A program made the translations under genes and the position numbers. Of a stretch of DNA of 64,000 nucleotides, positions 1-14,409 are shown in pieces. The stretch is from the NCBI GenBank assembly GCA_945902805.1, contig CAMDMZ010000014.1:1-64000 (forward strand), given 5' to 3'. This DNA is from Propionivibrio dicarboxylicus (GTDB taxonomy: Bacteria; Pseudomonadota; Gammaproteobacteria; Burkholderiales; Rhodocyclaceae). Numbering within the stretch: position 1 is the first letter of the stretch; every line of letters starts with the position of its first letter. Below the pieces are notes generated by a model. It ran no database searches. It saw only the letters and a list, made by a program, of their open reading frames with translations, and was not told the DNA's origin.

Positions 1-206
1 ACCTGCCGCTTGAATTCCGGATCGTGCCGCCGCCGCGCTCTCCTCACTCCCGCATTCACCACCGTTGTGTCCATGTGTCCACCTCAAAAACCGTGGACAC
101 TATCTCTCCCCTTCCTCCGCTTTCAATGTGGGGCGGTTGGACGCTTACATCTGGTGTGCATCCCCACCTAATTTTCTCCAACCAACCCTAACCATGGAGT
201 TTTTTT
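1..206. other. left-edge gene-free stretch
   Basis: No convincing reading frame is visible here. The ORF called from 65 mostly overlaps the next gene in another frame. The stretch has pyrimidine-rich tracts and ends in a GGAG ribosome-binding site at 196-199 that serves the gene at 207. I found no copy of the tRNA-Val 3' end, so the left attachment site of the island is not here. Confidence 0.5.
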
Positions 207-974
207 ATGAAAACTATTTCAGATTTTTTCACCGTACTCAGCAATTCTTCAACGACCGATCGCAGGTCAATTATTCTCGATGCTTTGGAGCACCCTGATC
301 GGTATCCGGTCATCAATTATGTCGGGTGGGAAGCGATCGTATCAAAAGCCCTGTGTCTTAACGACGATCTCGATACGCTGATCGCAATGGCGACACATCG
401 GCAAGACTATTACGGATTCAACGGAGGCGACACAACAGGATCCGCCGCACGGATTCATGCCCGAAATGCACTCGACCGAGCAAACGAGGAGTCCGTTCAG
501 ATTTACATCGCCGAACGCGTATATCGGGTGGACTTCATGCTCGCGACCGCCGCCTCCGTTGCACGAGTACGGAATGCCGTTACATGCGTGTACGAACTAA
601 GGGGCTATGTATCACGATTGGATCATAAGTTACGGATGGCCAAACCGGATGAATACGACAACCCGTGCCATTATTGCCCTGCGATTGAGGATCCCAATCC
701 GTGCACGTCCTGCCAGCACACATCAAGCAACTTTTTGGTTGATCCTATCGTGGAAGCCTACTCCTGTTTGGCTTATACGAAGATGCTGCTCGAGCTGACA
801 GATTTCTGCATACCGACATACAAGCATGTGCTTCGCGATGTTGATGCACACTTTGCCAAATTTGGTCACCCATTGAATCCCGCGACACCCGTGCAGCAAG
901 CAGTTATCCTGGAAACAGAGATGACCCCCGCGATCATGAATGAACTCCAGAATGCGATCAATGATATTTTCTGA
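207..974 (+). CDS. hypothetical protein with a four-cysteine cluster
   Basis: This is a 255-residue protein of unknown function. The ATG is preceded by GGAG with seven bases of spacing, which supports the start. Around residues 152-168 there is a compact cysteine group (CHYCP, then CTSC), the usual look of a small zinc-binding knuckle. The rest looks helical and soluble, with no signal peptide or membrane segment. It is the only plus-strand gene in the left part of the island and points toward the PIN-domain gene on the other strand, with about 190 bases between the two stop codons. It could be a cargo gene unrelated to the defence operon. I do not recognise the family. Confidence 0.6.
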   Translation: MKTISDFFTVLSNSSTTDRRSIILDALEHPDRYPVINYVGWEAIVSKALCLNDDLDTLIAMATHRQDYYGFNGGDTTGSAARIHARNALDRANEESVQIYIAERVYRVDFMLATAASVARVRNAVTCVYELRGYVSRLDHKLRMAKPDEYDNPCHYCPAIEDPNPCTSCQHTSSNFLVDPIVEAYSCLAYTKMLLELTDFCIPTYKHVLRDVDAHFAKFGHPLNPATPVQQAVILETEMTPAIMNELQNAINDIF

Positions 975-1161
975 TGGTCGGCTTGCTGCTTGTTTGCAAG
1001 TCCAGCGTCGCAATATTTACTCTACGTGCACTGCCGTATGGACATCAAATTGGTATCGAACGTTCAGGCCTGGAGCAAGAGTATCGTTAGAGACCCGCGT
1101 GATTGGTGCACAGTTTTTTTCATCGCCTGGCAAATGCCGAACCGGACGGACAACAAGTCGC

Positions 1162-1764
1162 TTAGGCAACTGTTAGCGGTGTTGACGAACCAACTGGAAT
1201 CGCAGCAGAAGCAGGCTGAATGTCATCGGCCGTTACGTCATCAGGCAAATGCTTCAAATCCAGCTTACCCTGACGATCCTCAGGATCAAGCTCCAACTCA
1301 AACGAACGCGTCACATCAATTCCAGCCCGCCTTGCGAGTGTATGAATGTGGCCATCGTCGGAATAAATCGTATCAACCTTTTCCACCTTTGCAATGGCAG
1401 CGATCTGATGGTCAAACTTAACCTTGGCCCGGGTGTTTTCCTTTCCCTTGCTCTTCAAACCGTGCTTTGCAATCGCATCGGCACATTCAATCGCAGACCT
1501 CGTGTCAAAATGGGCGACTCGAAATGGACTCTGCTGAAGAATCTGTATGTAGTCACTGGCAGCCTCGCCCGCATGGACAAGCACTTCAGAGAGCACCGGA
1601 GCCGGAATGATTACCTTTGTCTTGGTTTTACTCAACATTTTGATTAGGTATTCAACGCGCTGCTTTGCATGCTCAAGCGGCAAGTCGGTTTCAGGATCTA
1701 TCGGCGGCTTAGCGCCTGGCTGAAGAGCCAACAAGAGAATGCTGGTATCGAACAGGACCGTCAC
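1162..1764 (-). CDS. PIN-domain ribonuclease-like protein
   Basis: This 200-residue protein has the acidic residues of a PIN domain in order: an N-terminal LFDTS with the first Asp, a Glu in LSEVLVH, an Asp in KFDHQIAAIA and an Asp pair in YSDDGH. PIN domains cut RNA using metal ions and are common as VapC toxins and as effectors in defence loci. The start is GTG at 1764, two bases after the TGA of the upstream gene, with GGAG nine bases before it, so the two genes are probably co-translated. VapC toxins are usually about 130 residues. This one is longer, with a C-terminal extension rich in Asp and Glu. It is the last gene of the minus-strand group. Confidence 0.8.
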   Translation of the reverse strand: MTVLFDTSILLLALQPGAKPPIDPETDLPLEHAKQRVEYLIKMLSKTKTKVIIPAPVLSEVLVHAGEAASDYIQILQQSPFRVAHFDTRSAIECADAIAKHGLKSKGKENTRAKVKFDHQIAAIAKVEKVDTIYSDDGHIHTLARRAGIDVTRSFELELDPEDRQGKLDLKHLPDDVTADDIQPASAAIPVGSSTPLTVA

Positions 1765-1766
1765 GT

Positions 1767-2498
1767 TCAGTTACTCCGGAGTTCTTGCCAAGTGGCAAGT
1801 GGATCTTCCATCTGCTTCCAATGACTACCCTCAACCGCCTGCAATGCTGCGAAGGCCTCAATCAAACTGCGGTCATCGATCGCATCAAATCCCTGTACCG
1901 AGAAACTATCTAGCTCCCAATCTCCGTCCTCGTTTCTGCTCCACGTTCCGGTGCCGGTAACTCTCACGGGGGTATAGAGATGGTTTGCCATGCTCTTTGC
2001 CACGTCACGACTCGTGGTTACCAGCTTGTATTCCTGACCATCAGGGCCTACCAGCAAAATGTGAATAGTCTTGTCCTTACCTCCGACGCGAACAATCTCA
2101 CCATCCAGCACGCCAGCTTCTTTGATCGGGCCAATGCGCTTCGGAAGCTGCTCGTCAGCGCCGGGGAATTTGAAGACTTGGGCATTACCCTGCTTGATAA
2201 ACCCACGGGCGCCATCTTCGCGAAGTAGCGAATTAATGTTGCGGACTGCCTTCGAAACATCAGCGGGAGCGTCAGCACGGTTAGCCACAGCGATACGCTG
2301 GCTGACTTTGGGGACATCCTCCTGCTCGACACGCACGCAGAGGCGGGTACTACCCTTCTTAAGCTTCCCAAAGTGCACATGGGCGGTGTTGCCCATCATG
2401 GCTGCGAGTTCCGCCATGTACTTCGCCAGACGTTCCATGGGGATCGTCTCCGGCGAATACGCGGTGATGCGGAAGTCGAATTCGGCGCTATCGTCCAT
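1767..2498 (-). CDS. unrecognised protein paired with the PIN gene
   Basis: The product is about 243 residues from the ATG at 2498; two in-frame GTG codons at 2504 and 2507 are alternatives. The N-terminal half (FDFRITAYSPETIPMERLAKYM) looks like a small alpha/beta unit. The middle and C-terminal part has a beta-rich run (GEIVRVGGKDKTIHILLVGP, then VRVTGTGTW) that could be a small barrel. It has no signal peptide. The stop sits two bases before the GTG of the PIN gene, which suggests partnership, for example as antitoxin or targeting subunit. That role is inference from position only. A TATAAT lies just upstream, so this pair may have its own promoter. Confidence 0.6.
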   Translation of the reverse strand: MDDSAEFDFRITAYSPETIPMERLAKYMAELAAMMGNTAHVHFGKLKKGSTRLCVRVEQEDVPKVSQRIAVANRADAPADVSKAVRNINSLLREDGARGFIKQGNAQVFKFPGADEQLPKRIGPIKEAGVLDGEIVRVGGKDKTIHILLVGPDGQEYKLVTTSRDVAKSMANHLYTPVRVTGTGTWSRNEDGDWELDSFSVQGFDAIDDRSLIEAFAALQAVEGSHWKQMEDPLATWQELRSN

Positions 2499-2507
2499 GG
2501 TCACCAC

Positions 2508-2513
2508 ATTATA
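2508..2513 (-). promoter_or_regulatory. candidate -10 box for the PIN pair
   Basis: On the minus strand this reads TATAAT, ten bases before the ATG at 2498. I could not find a good -35 at the right distance, and the position so near the start would give a nearly leaderless transcript. The support is the perfect hexamer and the 165-bp gap after the DUF499 gene. Confidence 0.3.
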
Positions 2514-2671
2514 ACTAGAGAGGTTTGTATGCAGAACGAAATCCCCCTAAACGGGTATCCCACCAATCTACTTTCGTTAGCTCACACCACCACCCATTCA
2601 GGCAGCAAACTCAATTCCATTTGCATCGGAATATTACGGAAATTTGGTGCTCCACAAGGCCTATCAATCCT

Positions 2672-5524
2672 TTAATCCTCAAATCCACCACCCGGCTTGA
2701 ACTTTAATTGATTGCAGTTCTCCCGTACGGCGCGCTGCACGCCATCATCAAAGCCTTTCTCGGATTCAGCCTGAATCTCCACCGTAATCTTCAAGCGGAC
2801 ATCGGGACGATTCAGCAACATGATGATCTCATCGACGACATCACCGAACTGCGGCTTCGGTTGCAAGGGATTAAGCTCCACCGTCCCAAAAAACAGAGTC
2901 TTCTTCGCGCCCTTCGCTGGTCCCGATGTGGCGCCGCCTGGTAGCGGTTCAGCGACACCAGGGGGCGGGGCACCCGTGCCCGTGGTTAGCCCGGTACCTG
3001 TTCCACCAGTCGGCGGTGCGATCGCCGCCTTGCGTGCGGCTTCCTCGGCCTGCAATACGCCGTCGAACTGATCGGCAGCCTTGGGTTCGACCAGCAGCAG
3101 TGACTCATCGAGAATCGGCGAAGTGGCCTTGCCAAAGTGAAATCCAACATAGCGAGCACCCTCTTGGCCGTAGGCAAAGCCAAAGAAGTCGCGGGAACCG
3201 GCACCGGCTCCCAACGTCTGCCGCAGAACATCCGCATCGCGCAGTCGCGGCATGTAAAGATAGGAACAACTCTTCTGCCAGATATTTAGGGCACCAACGG
3301 CGGGTGTGTCGTCCTTCCAGAACCACGTTTTGAGGAGATTGGCGAGATGGATTGGCGCCCAATCGGTAATCAGCAGTTCGTTTTCCTTCAGGATGTTTTC
3401 GATCTCCTGCATGCGGTTGAGCGCTGCCGGATTGATCGGAAAGTGTTCCCAAGAAATCTCGGAAATTCCCTTGCCAGGTTTAGCCTCCTGCATGGGCGTC
3501 AGCAGCCACTTGTAGGATTCCTTGATCATCCGTTCCAAGGCATCCTTGGCATCTTCCAGACTCTTGCTGGCTTGCTTGCCTTGGTGCATGTCGAGGTTGA
3601 GCCGGCTTTCCTTTACGTCAGAGACAATGGATTGCCATGCCAGCACGGAACGCACCTGATCCTTCAAACGACCCACGCTGTCCACATCGGCTGCCATGAA
3701 AATGAGCCGATTCTGCTTCTGCCGTGGCTGGTCGCCACGCTGTTTCAGGATCTCGGTGGCCCGCTCGATGGCCGTCCCGCTCGTGCCGGTTGAACGGGTG
3801 AATGCCGCATCCGGCGGCAGGATCACCAGCCGCAGCGACCAATCATCGGGAACATCGGCACTGGCCGTAAAAATGTGGATGCCGCCGAACACGCCTTGCG
3901 CAAAACGCAGCTTGTCGCGGATCAGTGGGAAAACATCTTCCTTGTCGTTGTAACGCCGCTTGCGCTCCTCCATCTCGCGCCGCAGGTTCGGCCGGGTGTC
4001 GAACCAATAGCGGTTGTTGGCGCTGTTCAGATATTGCAGCTTATCGACGATCGCACGGATGCCGTCCTTGTAGTGGCCGAGCACTTGGCCCGGTTGGGCA
4101 CACCCCAAAAGAAGGTGCTCCAGTTCCATGCCGCGATGATGCTTGGAGCCACCGACGGCACCCGCATCCGGCGCGCTACCGAGAAATATGGTGCGAGCCA
4201 GCCGCCGGCATACCTGCGTTGCACCAAACAACGGCTTGGTGCTGTCCAGTTCGGTGGTCGCTGCACGCTCGCCATCGATGTCGCGTTCCAACACCGGGTC
4301 CCAACCTTGCGACAGATAATTGACGGGCTCTTTCCGCGCATCAGAGTCATACAGCGGGAAACTGCCCGGCATGATCATCAAGTCGTTGTTGCCATCCTTC
4401 CATAGGCGATGGATGACTTGGGCCATCAACTTCAACACCCCGCGCGTGCGCTGAAAATTAGGCAGGGATGACCAGTCTTCATAGAGCCGGTCGAAGACCT
4501 CGGGGTGAATCGGGTAAGCATGCTTCAAGCGCTCGAAGTAATGACTGTTCTGCGTGTCGGGAGGGAAATCACCGCTGTTGGCCGTGTAGAAATCCGCATA
4601 GGCTCGACATACCTCCTCGGCCGCCAACTTGTCGTTGATGTCGGAAAACAGGCGGCGGCGCACAATCTCGAATGCCTCCTCGGTCGCCACCGGCTTCCAG
4701 AGCGCCTGCACCCGCCCGAAGTAATGAGATAGTGTTGCCAGCGCGTTGATGCCTTTTTGGCTTCCGGCTTCCCTGTCGGATTCTGGCAATGAGGCCAGCA
4801 GGACGGCAGTCGGCACCGCCTTCATGGACTCGGTGAGCGCCTGAACAAACGAGAGATTGGAATCGTAGGTGCCACCGGCAACGGCCTTCCCATCCTCGAA
4901 CTGGCGTATGTAGGCCACCAACTCGTCGATCAAGATCACACACGGGGCATGGTCAGCAATCAGTTGGGTCAGGACTTCCTTGCCGGGTGATGTGCCGGAC
5001 AGGTCGGCATCCTTGACTTGCGCATACGCAGCATCGCCGCCCAACTGCCACGCCAGCTCACCCCAAATGGTTCGGATACTGGTGCCGCCACGCTTCTGCG
5101 GCTGATTGGGGGAAAGGTTAATGCCGTCCAGCACCGCTATGCGGGCGCTTGGCAACTCGGCGACCCCGGCTGCGTCGAGAATCGGCGAGATGCCCTGCAT
5201 CTGACTGGCGGGCTGCTCGCCCTTGGCAAGGTGATACACGGCCAGCATGGTGTGCGTCTTGCCGCCGCCGAAGGCCGTCTGCAACTGTATGACAGGATCG
5301 CCACCGCGTCCTGCCAGTCGCTTGACGACTGAGTCCAGCAGCAGCCGCATACCTTCGGTAATGAAGGTGCGTTGGAAGAAGAGCGCCGGATTCTGGTATT
5401 CCTCGGTTGCCGTGCCTTCATGCACACGCGAAATGTCCGCCGCGAATTCCGCCTGCTGGAATGTGCCGCGCAGGACATCTTCGTGCGGGATGGCAATTTC
5501 ACGCCATGGTTTTAGCGCCATCAT
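2672..5524 (-). CDS. DUF499-family AAA+ ATPase, defence-associated
   Basis: This large ATPase of about 950 residues begins at one of two adjacent ATG codons (5524, 5521) behind a GGGAG. The Walker A is GGGKTHTM at about residues 86-93 and the Walker B is [11 protein letters not shown] near 196-206. The N-terminus ([18 protein letters not shown]) and the [12 protein letters not shown] context are typical of the DUF499 (COG1483) family. That family recurs beside DUF1156 methylases and SNF2 helicases in predicted defence islands. The C-terminus has a Pro/Gly/Thr-rich linker (about 830-880), then a small alpha/beta domain. The gene follows the DUF262 gene with about nine bases between stop and start. 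Its likely role is a motor or switch of the restriction machinery. The exact mechanism is not known to me. Confidence 0.9.
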   Translation of the reverse strand: MMALKPWREIAIPHEDVLRGTFQQAEFAADISRVHEGTATEEYQNPALFFQRTFITEGMRLLLDSVVKRLAGRGGDPVIQLQTAFGGGKTHTMLAVYHLAKGEQPASQMQGISPILDAAGVAELPSARIAVLDGINLSPNQPQKRGGTSIRTIWGELAWQLGGDAAYAQVKDADLSGTSPGKEVLTQLIADHAPCVILIDELVAYIRQFEDGKAVAGGTYDSNLSFVQALTESMKAVPTAVLLASLPESDREAGSQKGINALATLSHYFGRVQALWKPVATEEAFEIVRRRLFSDINDKLAAEEVCRAYADFYTANSGDFPPDTQNSHYFERLKHAYPIHPEVFDRLYEDWSSLPNFQRTRGVLKLMAQVIHRLWKDGNNDLMIMPGSFPLYDSDARKEPVNYLSQGWDPVLERDIDGERAATTELDSTKPLFGATQVCRRLARTIFLGSAPDAGAVGGSKHHRGMELEHLLLGCAQPGQVLGHYKDGIRAIVDKLQYLNSANNRYWFDTRPNLRREMEERKRRYNDKEDVFPLIRDKLRFAQGVFGGIHIFTASADVPDDWSLRLVILPPDAAFTRSTGTSGTAIERATEILKQRGDQPRQKQNRLIFMAADVDSVGRLKDQVRSVLAWQSIVSDVKESRLNLDMHQGKQASKSLEDAKDALERMIKESYKWLLTPMQEAKPGKGISEISWEHFPINPAALNRMQEIENILKENELLITDWAPIHLANLLKTWFWKDDTPAVGALNIWQKSCSYLYMPRLRDADVLRQTLGAGAGSRDFFGFAYGQEGARYVGFHFGKATSPILDESLLLVEPKAADQFDGVLQAEEAARKAAIAPPTGGTGTGLTTGTGAPPPGVAEPLPGGATSGPAKGAKKTLFFGTVELNPLQPKPQFGDVVDEIIMLLNRPDVRLKITVEIQAESEKGFDDGVQRAVRENCNQLKFKPGGGFED

Positions 5525-5533
5525 ATCTCCCAC

Positions 5534-7234
5534 CTATTCAAAGTCCGAGCGCCACAAGTGTGCTGCGCGCATCGCCATTTGCCCTTGGCGAGCATCTAGC
5601 GCAGCTGGCGTCCATTCATCTGGCGCAGCTGCCGCAAATGTTGTCGTGAGTCCGTAGCTGCTGTTCCTATAGATCGGCAACTTCTCACTCAGAAGTGTGT
5701 TTCCGATCTGCCTATTGAGGGTTGACTCAAGCAAAGTGAGATTCCCGAGACGATAGATGAAGTCTTTTTGACGTTCTGACGGGAACGACACTCCCCAATC
5801 GGCCGAAGAATTCTCAGGCAGGATATGCTCGATCGTACCAGGATCAGCTTCATAGTCGCGACTCACTCCACTTACATCAGTGTCAAGGCGGCAGAGAATG
5901 AACTTAGCAAGTTTCTTACGCTGGCCGGTTGTGTCAATTTCCTTGACTTCAAAATCACGTATAAATTTGTCATCCGAAACATAGATGTCCCGCAATTGCC
6001 CAAAAACATCCGCCGGCGTAGTCGCCTGCTCTGACAATAGCGCCTTGGCTGCCTTGTGATAAACAGGTTCCAGTTCGTTGGTATTCAACCCACAGATCAC
6101 TGTGTAGCGGAACGAAATCACGCTTACAAGTTTAAGTACCCGAACGAAATCGGCCGGACTCAACTTTTCCCATGCCGAAAACAACAGCGGTGTCATCTGC
6201 CGAACTTTGAACAGTTGCAGCTCGCGTATATAAGGCTTGGCTTCTTTTACTTCCAACCAGTATTCGTGTTCAGCATCATTCAATGCCGCGAACAGTTCGG
6301 CACGCTTGTCCAAAGCATCCATCAGGGTAAACACATCCTGTGGCGTATGCACCTGATCTCGCACCTGTTTGAACAAACGCTGCTTGCGAATTTGTGGAAA
6401 GTCGCACAGCAAGTGATACCGAAGGAAATCCGGAAATCGCTCCTGCTTGATGATGGACATCATCGTCTTCCAACGTCGTTGTAGTGCCGACAAGTCCGCT
6501 GCCACATTGACACGAGAAAATAGGTAGTTCTTCAATAAGTCGGTAGAAGAAAGCTCTAAGCCTCGGGCATTCAGCGTCTCGAAGACCACATAAGCGCTCA
6601 ACTCATCCTCAACCGTGATCAAAATGAACAATAGCTGCCGCGCCACGGTCTCGGACAGCAGGGAAGCCAAGGTCACTCCATCGGTGGCCTTTGGGGCCAA
6701 GCGCTTCTTGAACCATTGGAAGCAATCCCACAGTAGCCGGTTTGACTTCGGCAAGCCCCGCGGATTGTTGGGTGTCCGCAACTGCACGAGGTAGTCTTGA
6801 TAAAAGGCGTCGTCGGTTTCGTTGAGGAATAACTTGCTGGTTTCTACCAGTGAGGCAGGGTCTTTTTCCCCAATAAATTTCCCACGCAAACGCAATGCTC
6901 GATCATTGTTTGCCGCCTTTTCTTCATCGGTACCGCCCAAGGCTTTCAAGGCAGCGATGATGGCAAGCGCCAAAATACTTAGGGTAGCAATTCGCTGCTG
7001 GCCGTCGATGATCAGAAATTCACGATCTGAACTGGCCTCGACCACCAAAGCACCCATGTAATGACGCTTATCGAGTGAAATAGTCAGCTCTTCAATATCG
7101 TTCCAGAGATCTTCCCACTGCTCTTCTTCCCATGAGTAGTCACGCTGAAAGGCTGGAACGCGATAGGTTTTCCCGTTGCCAATGAGATCGAGAAAAGTAG
7201 AATCTTGTGTTTTTAGGAGATTGCTTCTGCTCAT
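5534..7234 (-). CDS. DUF262/DUF1524 (GmrSD-like) protein
   Basis: This 566-residue protein has an N-terminal DUF262 domain: a YRVPAFQRDYSWEEEQW segment near residues 24-40 and FLIIDGQQRIATLSIL near 72-87. The DGQQR motif of this family binds or hydrolyses nucleotide. The C-terminal DUF1524 region has IEHILPE (about 477), the His-containing nuclease motif, followed by LGNLTLLESTLNR. GmrSD proteins of this architecture are type IV restriction enzymes that attack modified phage DNA. I chose ATG 7234 because AGGAGG lies six bases before it; the longer track start at 7249 lacks such a site. That AGGAGG covers the stop of the methyltransferase gene, so translation is probably coupled. In this operon the protein may be an effector that acts on DNA lacking or carrying a given mark. 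Confidence 0.9.
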   Translation of the reverse strand: MSRSNLLKTQDSTFLDLIGNGKTYRVPAFQRDYSWEEEQWEDLWNDIEELTISLDKRHYMGALVVEASSDREFLIIDGQQRIATLSILALAIIAALKALGGTDEEKAANNDRALRLRGKFIGEKDPASLVETSKLFLNETDDAFYQDYLVQLRTPNNPRGLPKSNRLLWDCFQWFKKRLAPKATDGVTLASLLSETVARQLLFILITVEDELSAYVVFETLNARGLELSSTDLLKNYLFSRVNVAADLSALQRRWKTMMSIIKQERFPDFLRYHLLCDFPQIRKQRLFKQVRDQVHTPQDVFTLMDALDKRAELFAALNDAEHEYWLEVKEAKPYIRELQLFKVRQMTPLLFSAWEKLSPADFVRVLKLVSVISFRYTVICGLNTNELEPVYHKAAKALLSEQATTPADVFGQLRDIYVSDDKFIRDFEVKEIDTTGQRKKLAKFILCRLDTDVSGVSRDYEADPGTIEHILPENSSADWGVSFPSERQKDFIYRLGNLTLLESTLNRQIGNTLLSEKLPIYRNSSYGLTTTFAAAAPDEWTPAALDARQGQMAMRAAHLWRSDFE

Positions 7235-7245
7235 AAATGACCTCC

Positions 7246-10140
7246 TCAAATATCCAGGTTAGATTGAGAACCGATATGGCCGACTTCATGGGAAGCAGCC
7301 TCGATTCCTATCCACGATGTAATCAACTCGTTGTAGCCGCGCGCCTCATCAGCCCACCCCTTGCGTTCGCACAAGGTATAGAGCCGATAAGCCAAGCTCC
7401 GGATTGGCTCCGCTCTCTCTGGCATGTGCGCCAGTAACTCACCGGCAGCCGCCTCGCCTTGTGCTTGCAAAGCACGGCTCATTTGATGCAACGCTTCCCA
7501 AACAGGGGTGCGGTTGTCTTCTTCCGGGTTCCAGTCGGCCGGGTATTCAGCGGGCTTTAAGAGTCGAACCTTGCCGCTACCAGCCTCTACAACCCCCGCA
7601 TCTCGGACACCTTCAACACTGGTGCCCTTAGCTCGGGCGAGAACATCCGCCATGCCAAATTCGCCGGCCATCCAACCCATTTCGTCAAACCACGCTAAAC
7701 AGAATTGGGTATCAGAATCGAAGTCATCTCCACCCTCGGTCAGCATTTTATTGATAGCCATCAGCGCCGAATGAACCGTCATCGGACTGCCATCAGCCTC
7801 GAGCACAGCCGAATACTTGGAAAATATTGCCATGCCGGGGCCGATAACTGCTTGGGCCAAGTCGACAGGAGCAACTGGCGAAACCCCCTCGGCTCCGCCG
7901 ATCATGACTTCCACGGCCTCAGCCAGTTCTTCCTTCAGTTCGCGCAGAAACTCGCGTCGAGAAATGGCTGCTGCGTCGATTGATCTCCGGCGACAAACAA
8001 GGACAATACTTGATGCCAGAGCATTGGCTCCAGATCCAACCATGCGATTGGACAACTCAGTACGCATTGGCCAAGTGCCATTAATAGCAAATCCAGCTCT
8101 TAGAACGGCCTCAAGGAAGGTTTCCCATCCAGTATTTCCGGTTCCGACATCGGTGGTATCTGATTGTTTGAAGGCATAATAAATCGTAGTTGGAAATGCT
8201 GGATGGGCTTGCTCGGCAAGCCGGTGCATTGCGTCTGTCATGCCTGCTAGAAAAAACTTCTCGGCGGCTTCAACACTGCCATGCCTATTTTGCGTTGCTA
8301 CCAACTCTTCTGATTTGGGAACTGAAATGGTTTGAAATAAGGCCGGGAAAATATTACGAACAGTGCGTCTCAACCAAACATAAAAGAAATCAGATAGATC
8401 GGCATAACATATATTGTCGTAGTATGGGGGGTCTGTGGAAATTAGCTTGTTCTTGCTAGTCAATTGCGATTGCGCGTCCGCCTGCTCCGCGTAGCCGTGA
8501 CCAGTTGGAGTTAGTCGATCAAGAACTTTGCATACCCAATTTATCGAATCAATAAAATTTGTCGCAGACTCACTAAATGGGTTTCCTTCTGCGTAATCCC
8601 ACGTCATTGGTAGCGCTTGTCGTGAAAATGCATTTCTGACGGAAGCACTTCTGGATGGCGATCCAGTAGATGACTTTGTTCCTGCTGGCCCGCTGTCCCA
8701 AGAGCAAATCGAACAATGTCGATCTGATGACCGGCTAACTGCAATTCCCAAGTAAGTAGCAACGGCATCAGCATAAACATCTGGCCCGAAAACATTAGGT
8801 AACCGACCTTCCTGCTCCTTTAACAAGTCGTTAGCCTGTGCATCACTCTTGACTAAATCACGTACCTTCTGGACCAGATCTGACAATGTATTTAAGGCCA
8901 CAAGCTGCCGTGGGGTGAATAGATCCCCAAAAGTGCTCATGCCATAGCCTGGCGGTTGGAAGTTACGATGCTTCGTTGGCATCTCCACATCGGGCCGCCA
9001 AGTAGTCGGAACGTTCTTGGCAATAGCTTCCATTTCCTCAGACGCATCAAGATAAATTCGACCTCTGTCACCCTCGGCAACAATTGCCATTAGGCGCGTT
9101 CCCATCCTCCCTGCTTTGCCCTCGGCTCGGATATAGTTGTAGTCAATTGGCGTACCTGATAGTAAGCAAATGAACCCTTTCCTCTTTCCTGCTGAAGTCC
9201 CATCCTTTGCTTCAACAGGAGGAGTCCCGTGCTTCACGACAAAGTGATAACCATCCTTCGAAATAACTGGCTTGATATAAGCCTGAGTTCCCTCTTTGTT
9301 TGATAACACAAATGAGGACGCGAGAGGAACTTCGACATTAGAAAAAGCAGGGTTAGGACTTTTGACTGTGCGAGCCCACAGCCATGCAATCACAGTAGCT
9401 TTCCCCCCACCAAGATCCTTAGGCAAATCAACTAGTGGATACAAATGCCCGATACTCTTAAAAGCTTCCTCTCTCATCCATGCGCCGTAGCGTCGAATGT
9501 CCTCAGCTAAACCTTTTGCTCCCGACCAGTCCTGCACCATTTTTGTCTGCTTTTCATTTGCAGGTATGGGACCAATGGGTACATGACTGGCAAACAAAGG
9601 CGGGATTTCGATCATCGCCTTATTAATAAGAACCGCCACTGGATTTAGGTCTGAAGCATGACTTTCAAGCCCTAGTCGTTGCGCCTCGAGCGGAATCGCT
9701 CCTCCACCCGCAAATGGGTCGTGGAAAGCAGGTAGTTTGTCCGGGTTAAAAAGCTCAGAAGCCTGCGGATGATTGCGATTCAGATCGCAGGTCTCACGCC
9801 AACTCTTCCAAATTTCCGCGCGCGCTTCCGACAGCACGGCTTCATTATTAGTGTTCTCCCATAGCACCAGCCTGCGAATGATCCGAAAGAGCCTATCTCT
9901 CTCCAACTGAGCTTGGGCCTTTGTCATTCCTGGTCCATATCCTCGATGTCCGCCTGGATCATTAACCATCTGCGCAAATATCACCGCTCTTGCAGCAGCA
10001 AGCGGCCTACGAGCCCACCAAATATGAAGAGTTGATGGATGCCCATGACGGATAGACTTTTCCTTAATGCAGGCAATATTGATGTCGTCCAGCGGCAGGG
10101 CAACTTCAATTAGCTTCTTGGGGGTCTTAATTGGCTGCAT
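7246..10140 (-). CDS. DUF1156 DNA methyltransferase (COG1743-like)
   Basis: This is a 964-residue adenine-type DNA methyltransferase. The start of the protein ([15 protein letters not shown], then [18 protein letters not shown]) is characteristic of DUF1156. The SAM-binding motif [17 protein letters not shown] is at about 141-157 and the catalytic DPPYYDN is at about 569-575, followed by [14 protein letters not shown]. The ATG at 10140 fits the family start; the track frame extends 36 codons further without homology. Only a weak GGAA precedes it. It probably marks host DNA so that the helicase, ATPase and nuclease genes around it spare the host. The middle of the gene (about 8.3-9.5 kb) looks more AT-rich than its neighbours, which suggests mosaic ancestry. 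Confidence 0.93.
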   Translation of the reverse strand: MQPIKTPKKLIEVALPLDDINIACIKEKSIRHGHPSTLHIWWARRPLAAARAVIFAQMVNDPGGHRGYGPGMTKAQAQLERDRLFRIIRRLVLWENTNNEAVLSEARAEIWKSWRETCDLNRNHPQASELFNPDKLPAFHDPFAGGGAIPLEAQRLGLESHASDLNPVAVLINKAMIEIPPLFASHVPIGPIPANEKQTKMVQDWSGAKGLAEDIRRYGAWMREEAFKSIGHLYPLVDLPKDLGGGKATVIAWLWARTVKSPNPAFSNVEVPLASSFVLSNKEGTQAYIKPVISKDGYHFVVKHGTPPVEAKDGTSAGKRKGFICLLSGTPIDYNYIRAEGKAGRMGTRLMAIVAEGDRGRIYLDASEEMEAIAKNVPTTWRPDVEMPTKHRNFQPPGYGMSTFGDLFTPRQLVALNTLSDLVQKVRDLVKSDAQANDLLKEQEGRLPNVFGPDVYADAVATYLGIAVSRSSDRHCSICSWDSGPAGTKSSTGSPSRSASVRNAFSRQALPMTWDYAEGNPFSESATNFIDSINWVCKVLDRLTPTGHGYAEQADAQSQLTSKNKLISTDPPYYDNICYADLSDFFYVWLRRTVRNIFPALFQTISVPKSEELVATQNRHGSVEAAEKFFLAGMTDAMHRLAEQAHPAFPTTIYYAFKQSDTTDVGTGNTGWETFLEAVLRAGFAINGTWPMRTELSNRMVGSGANALASSIVLVCRRRSIDAAAISRREFLRELKEELAEAVEVMIGGAEGVSPVAPVDLAQAVIGPGMAIFSKYSAVLEADGSPMTVHSALMAINKMLTEGGDDFDSDTQFCLAWFDEMGWMAGEFGMADVLARAKGTSVEGVRDAGVVEAGSGKVRLLKPAEYPADWNPEEDNRTPVWEALHQMSRALQAQGEAAAGELLAHMPERAEPIRSLAYRLYTLCERKGWADEARGYNELITSWIGIEAASHEVGHIGSQSNLDI

Positions 10141-10153
10141 TGTGCTATTCCGT

Positions 10154-10818
10154 TTATGTTGCCTTGACGGCCTTTGTTCGTTTCGGAGTGGATGAGCGAA
10201 GTGATTCCGCTTCATTAGACAAGATCTCGTTGTGGATAAGATTCTCAACGATGTCGATCACAAGATTCACATTGTCGATGCTTGGTCTATAACCTCGATG
10301 TGCGGATGCATGCCCTACATCAACGGCAGCCTCAATGATTTCGCGGTTTCGCTGACTGATAAGCTGCGTGTCAACGAGATGTTGAAGACCTTTGCCAAAA
10401 TTGCCTTGGTCACCAATAGTGCTCCTGATTATCTCGTCGATTAGCGCGCGCACCCCCATCATCGCCAGCCTACGACTATCCGCATGGAGTGCGATGTAGA
10501 TTTCCTCCAGAAGACCCTTGTATTCCGTTGGAACTTCTAACCGGCCAGCCCAATCCGGCTTCCTTCGGGACACTCGCGGAGGGAAATAAGTGCCGCAGTC
10601 GGGAGCGTCCATAGGATCGTCTTCGGAGCACCAGTCCCGCCGATGTAAGGAAACCTCATCGCAGCCTTTGCAACGCAATGTCTTCCAGACAGATCCGACC
10701 TCGATCGTGTTTTGCCCATCTTGAAACTCTCGGCGTCGATCCACTCGACTCATGATTTCATGCTTTGTCTCTTGGGCACATGAGTTGCAATGCGCGTAAA
10801 TGAATTTTGGCGCCTCGG

Positions 10819-10822
<4 letters not shown>
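10154..10822 (-). CDS. DUF4145-like protein with zinc knuckles
   Basis: This 222-residue protein has cysteine pairs near the N-terminus (HCNSC and RCKGC, about residues 13-50), which suggest a zinc ribbon. A helical C-terminal half follows ([25 protein letters not shown]) that matches DUF4145. DUF4145 domains occur alone and fused to restriction endonucleases or defence ATPases, and their biochemical role is not settled. The ATG at 10822 overlaps the helicase TGA in an ATGA, so it is translated by coupling to the helicase. The longer track start at 10897 lies inside the helicase gene. Its likely role is an accessory or sensing subunit; that is inference. Confidence 0.8.
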
Positions 10823-14346
<3,524 letters not shown>

Positions 14347-14380
14347 CTTTGTCTTGTTTTTCTTTTTTGCGAACCTCCGG

Positions 14381-14409
14381 ATTATCGCCCTAGCGGTGAA
14401 AACTAACCA
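14381..14409 (-). promoter_or_regulatory. candidate promoter of the defence operon
   Basis: On the minus strand GATAAT (14381-14386) lies 34 bases before the helicase ATG, with a weak TGGTTA at a 17-base spacing upstream. The -10 is good and the -35 is poor, which would fit a promoter needing an activator. Confidence 0.3.
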
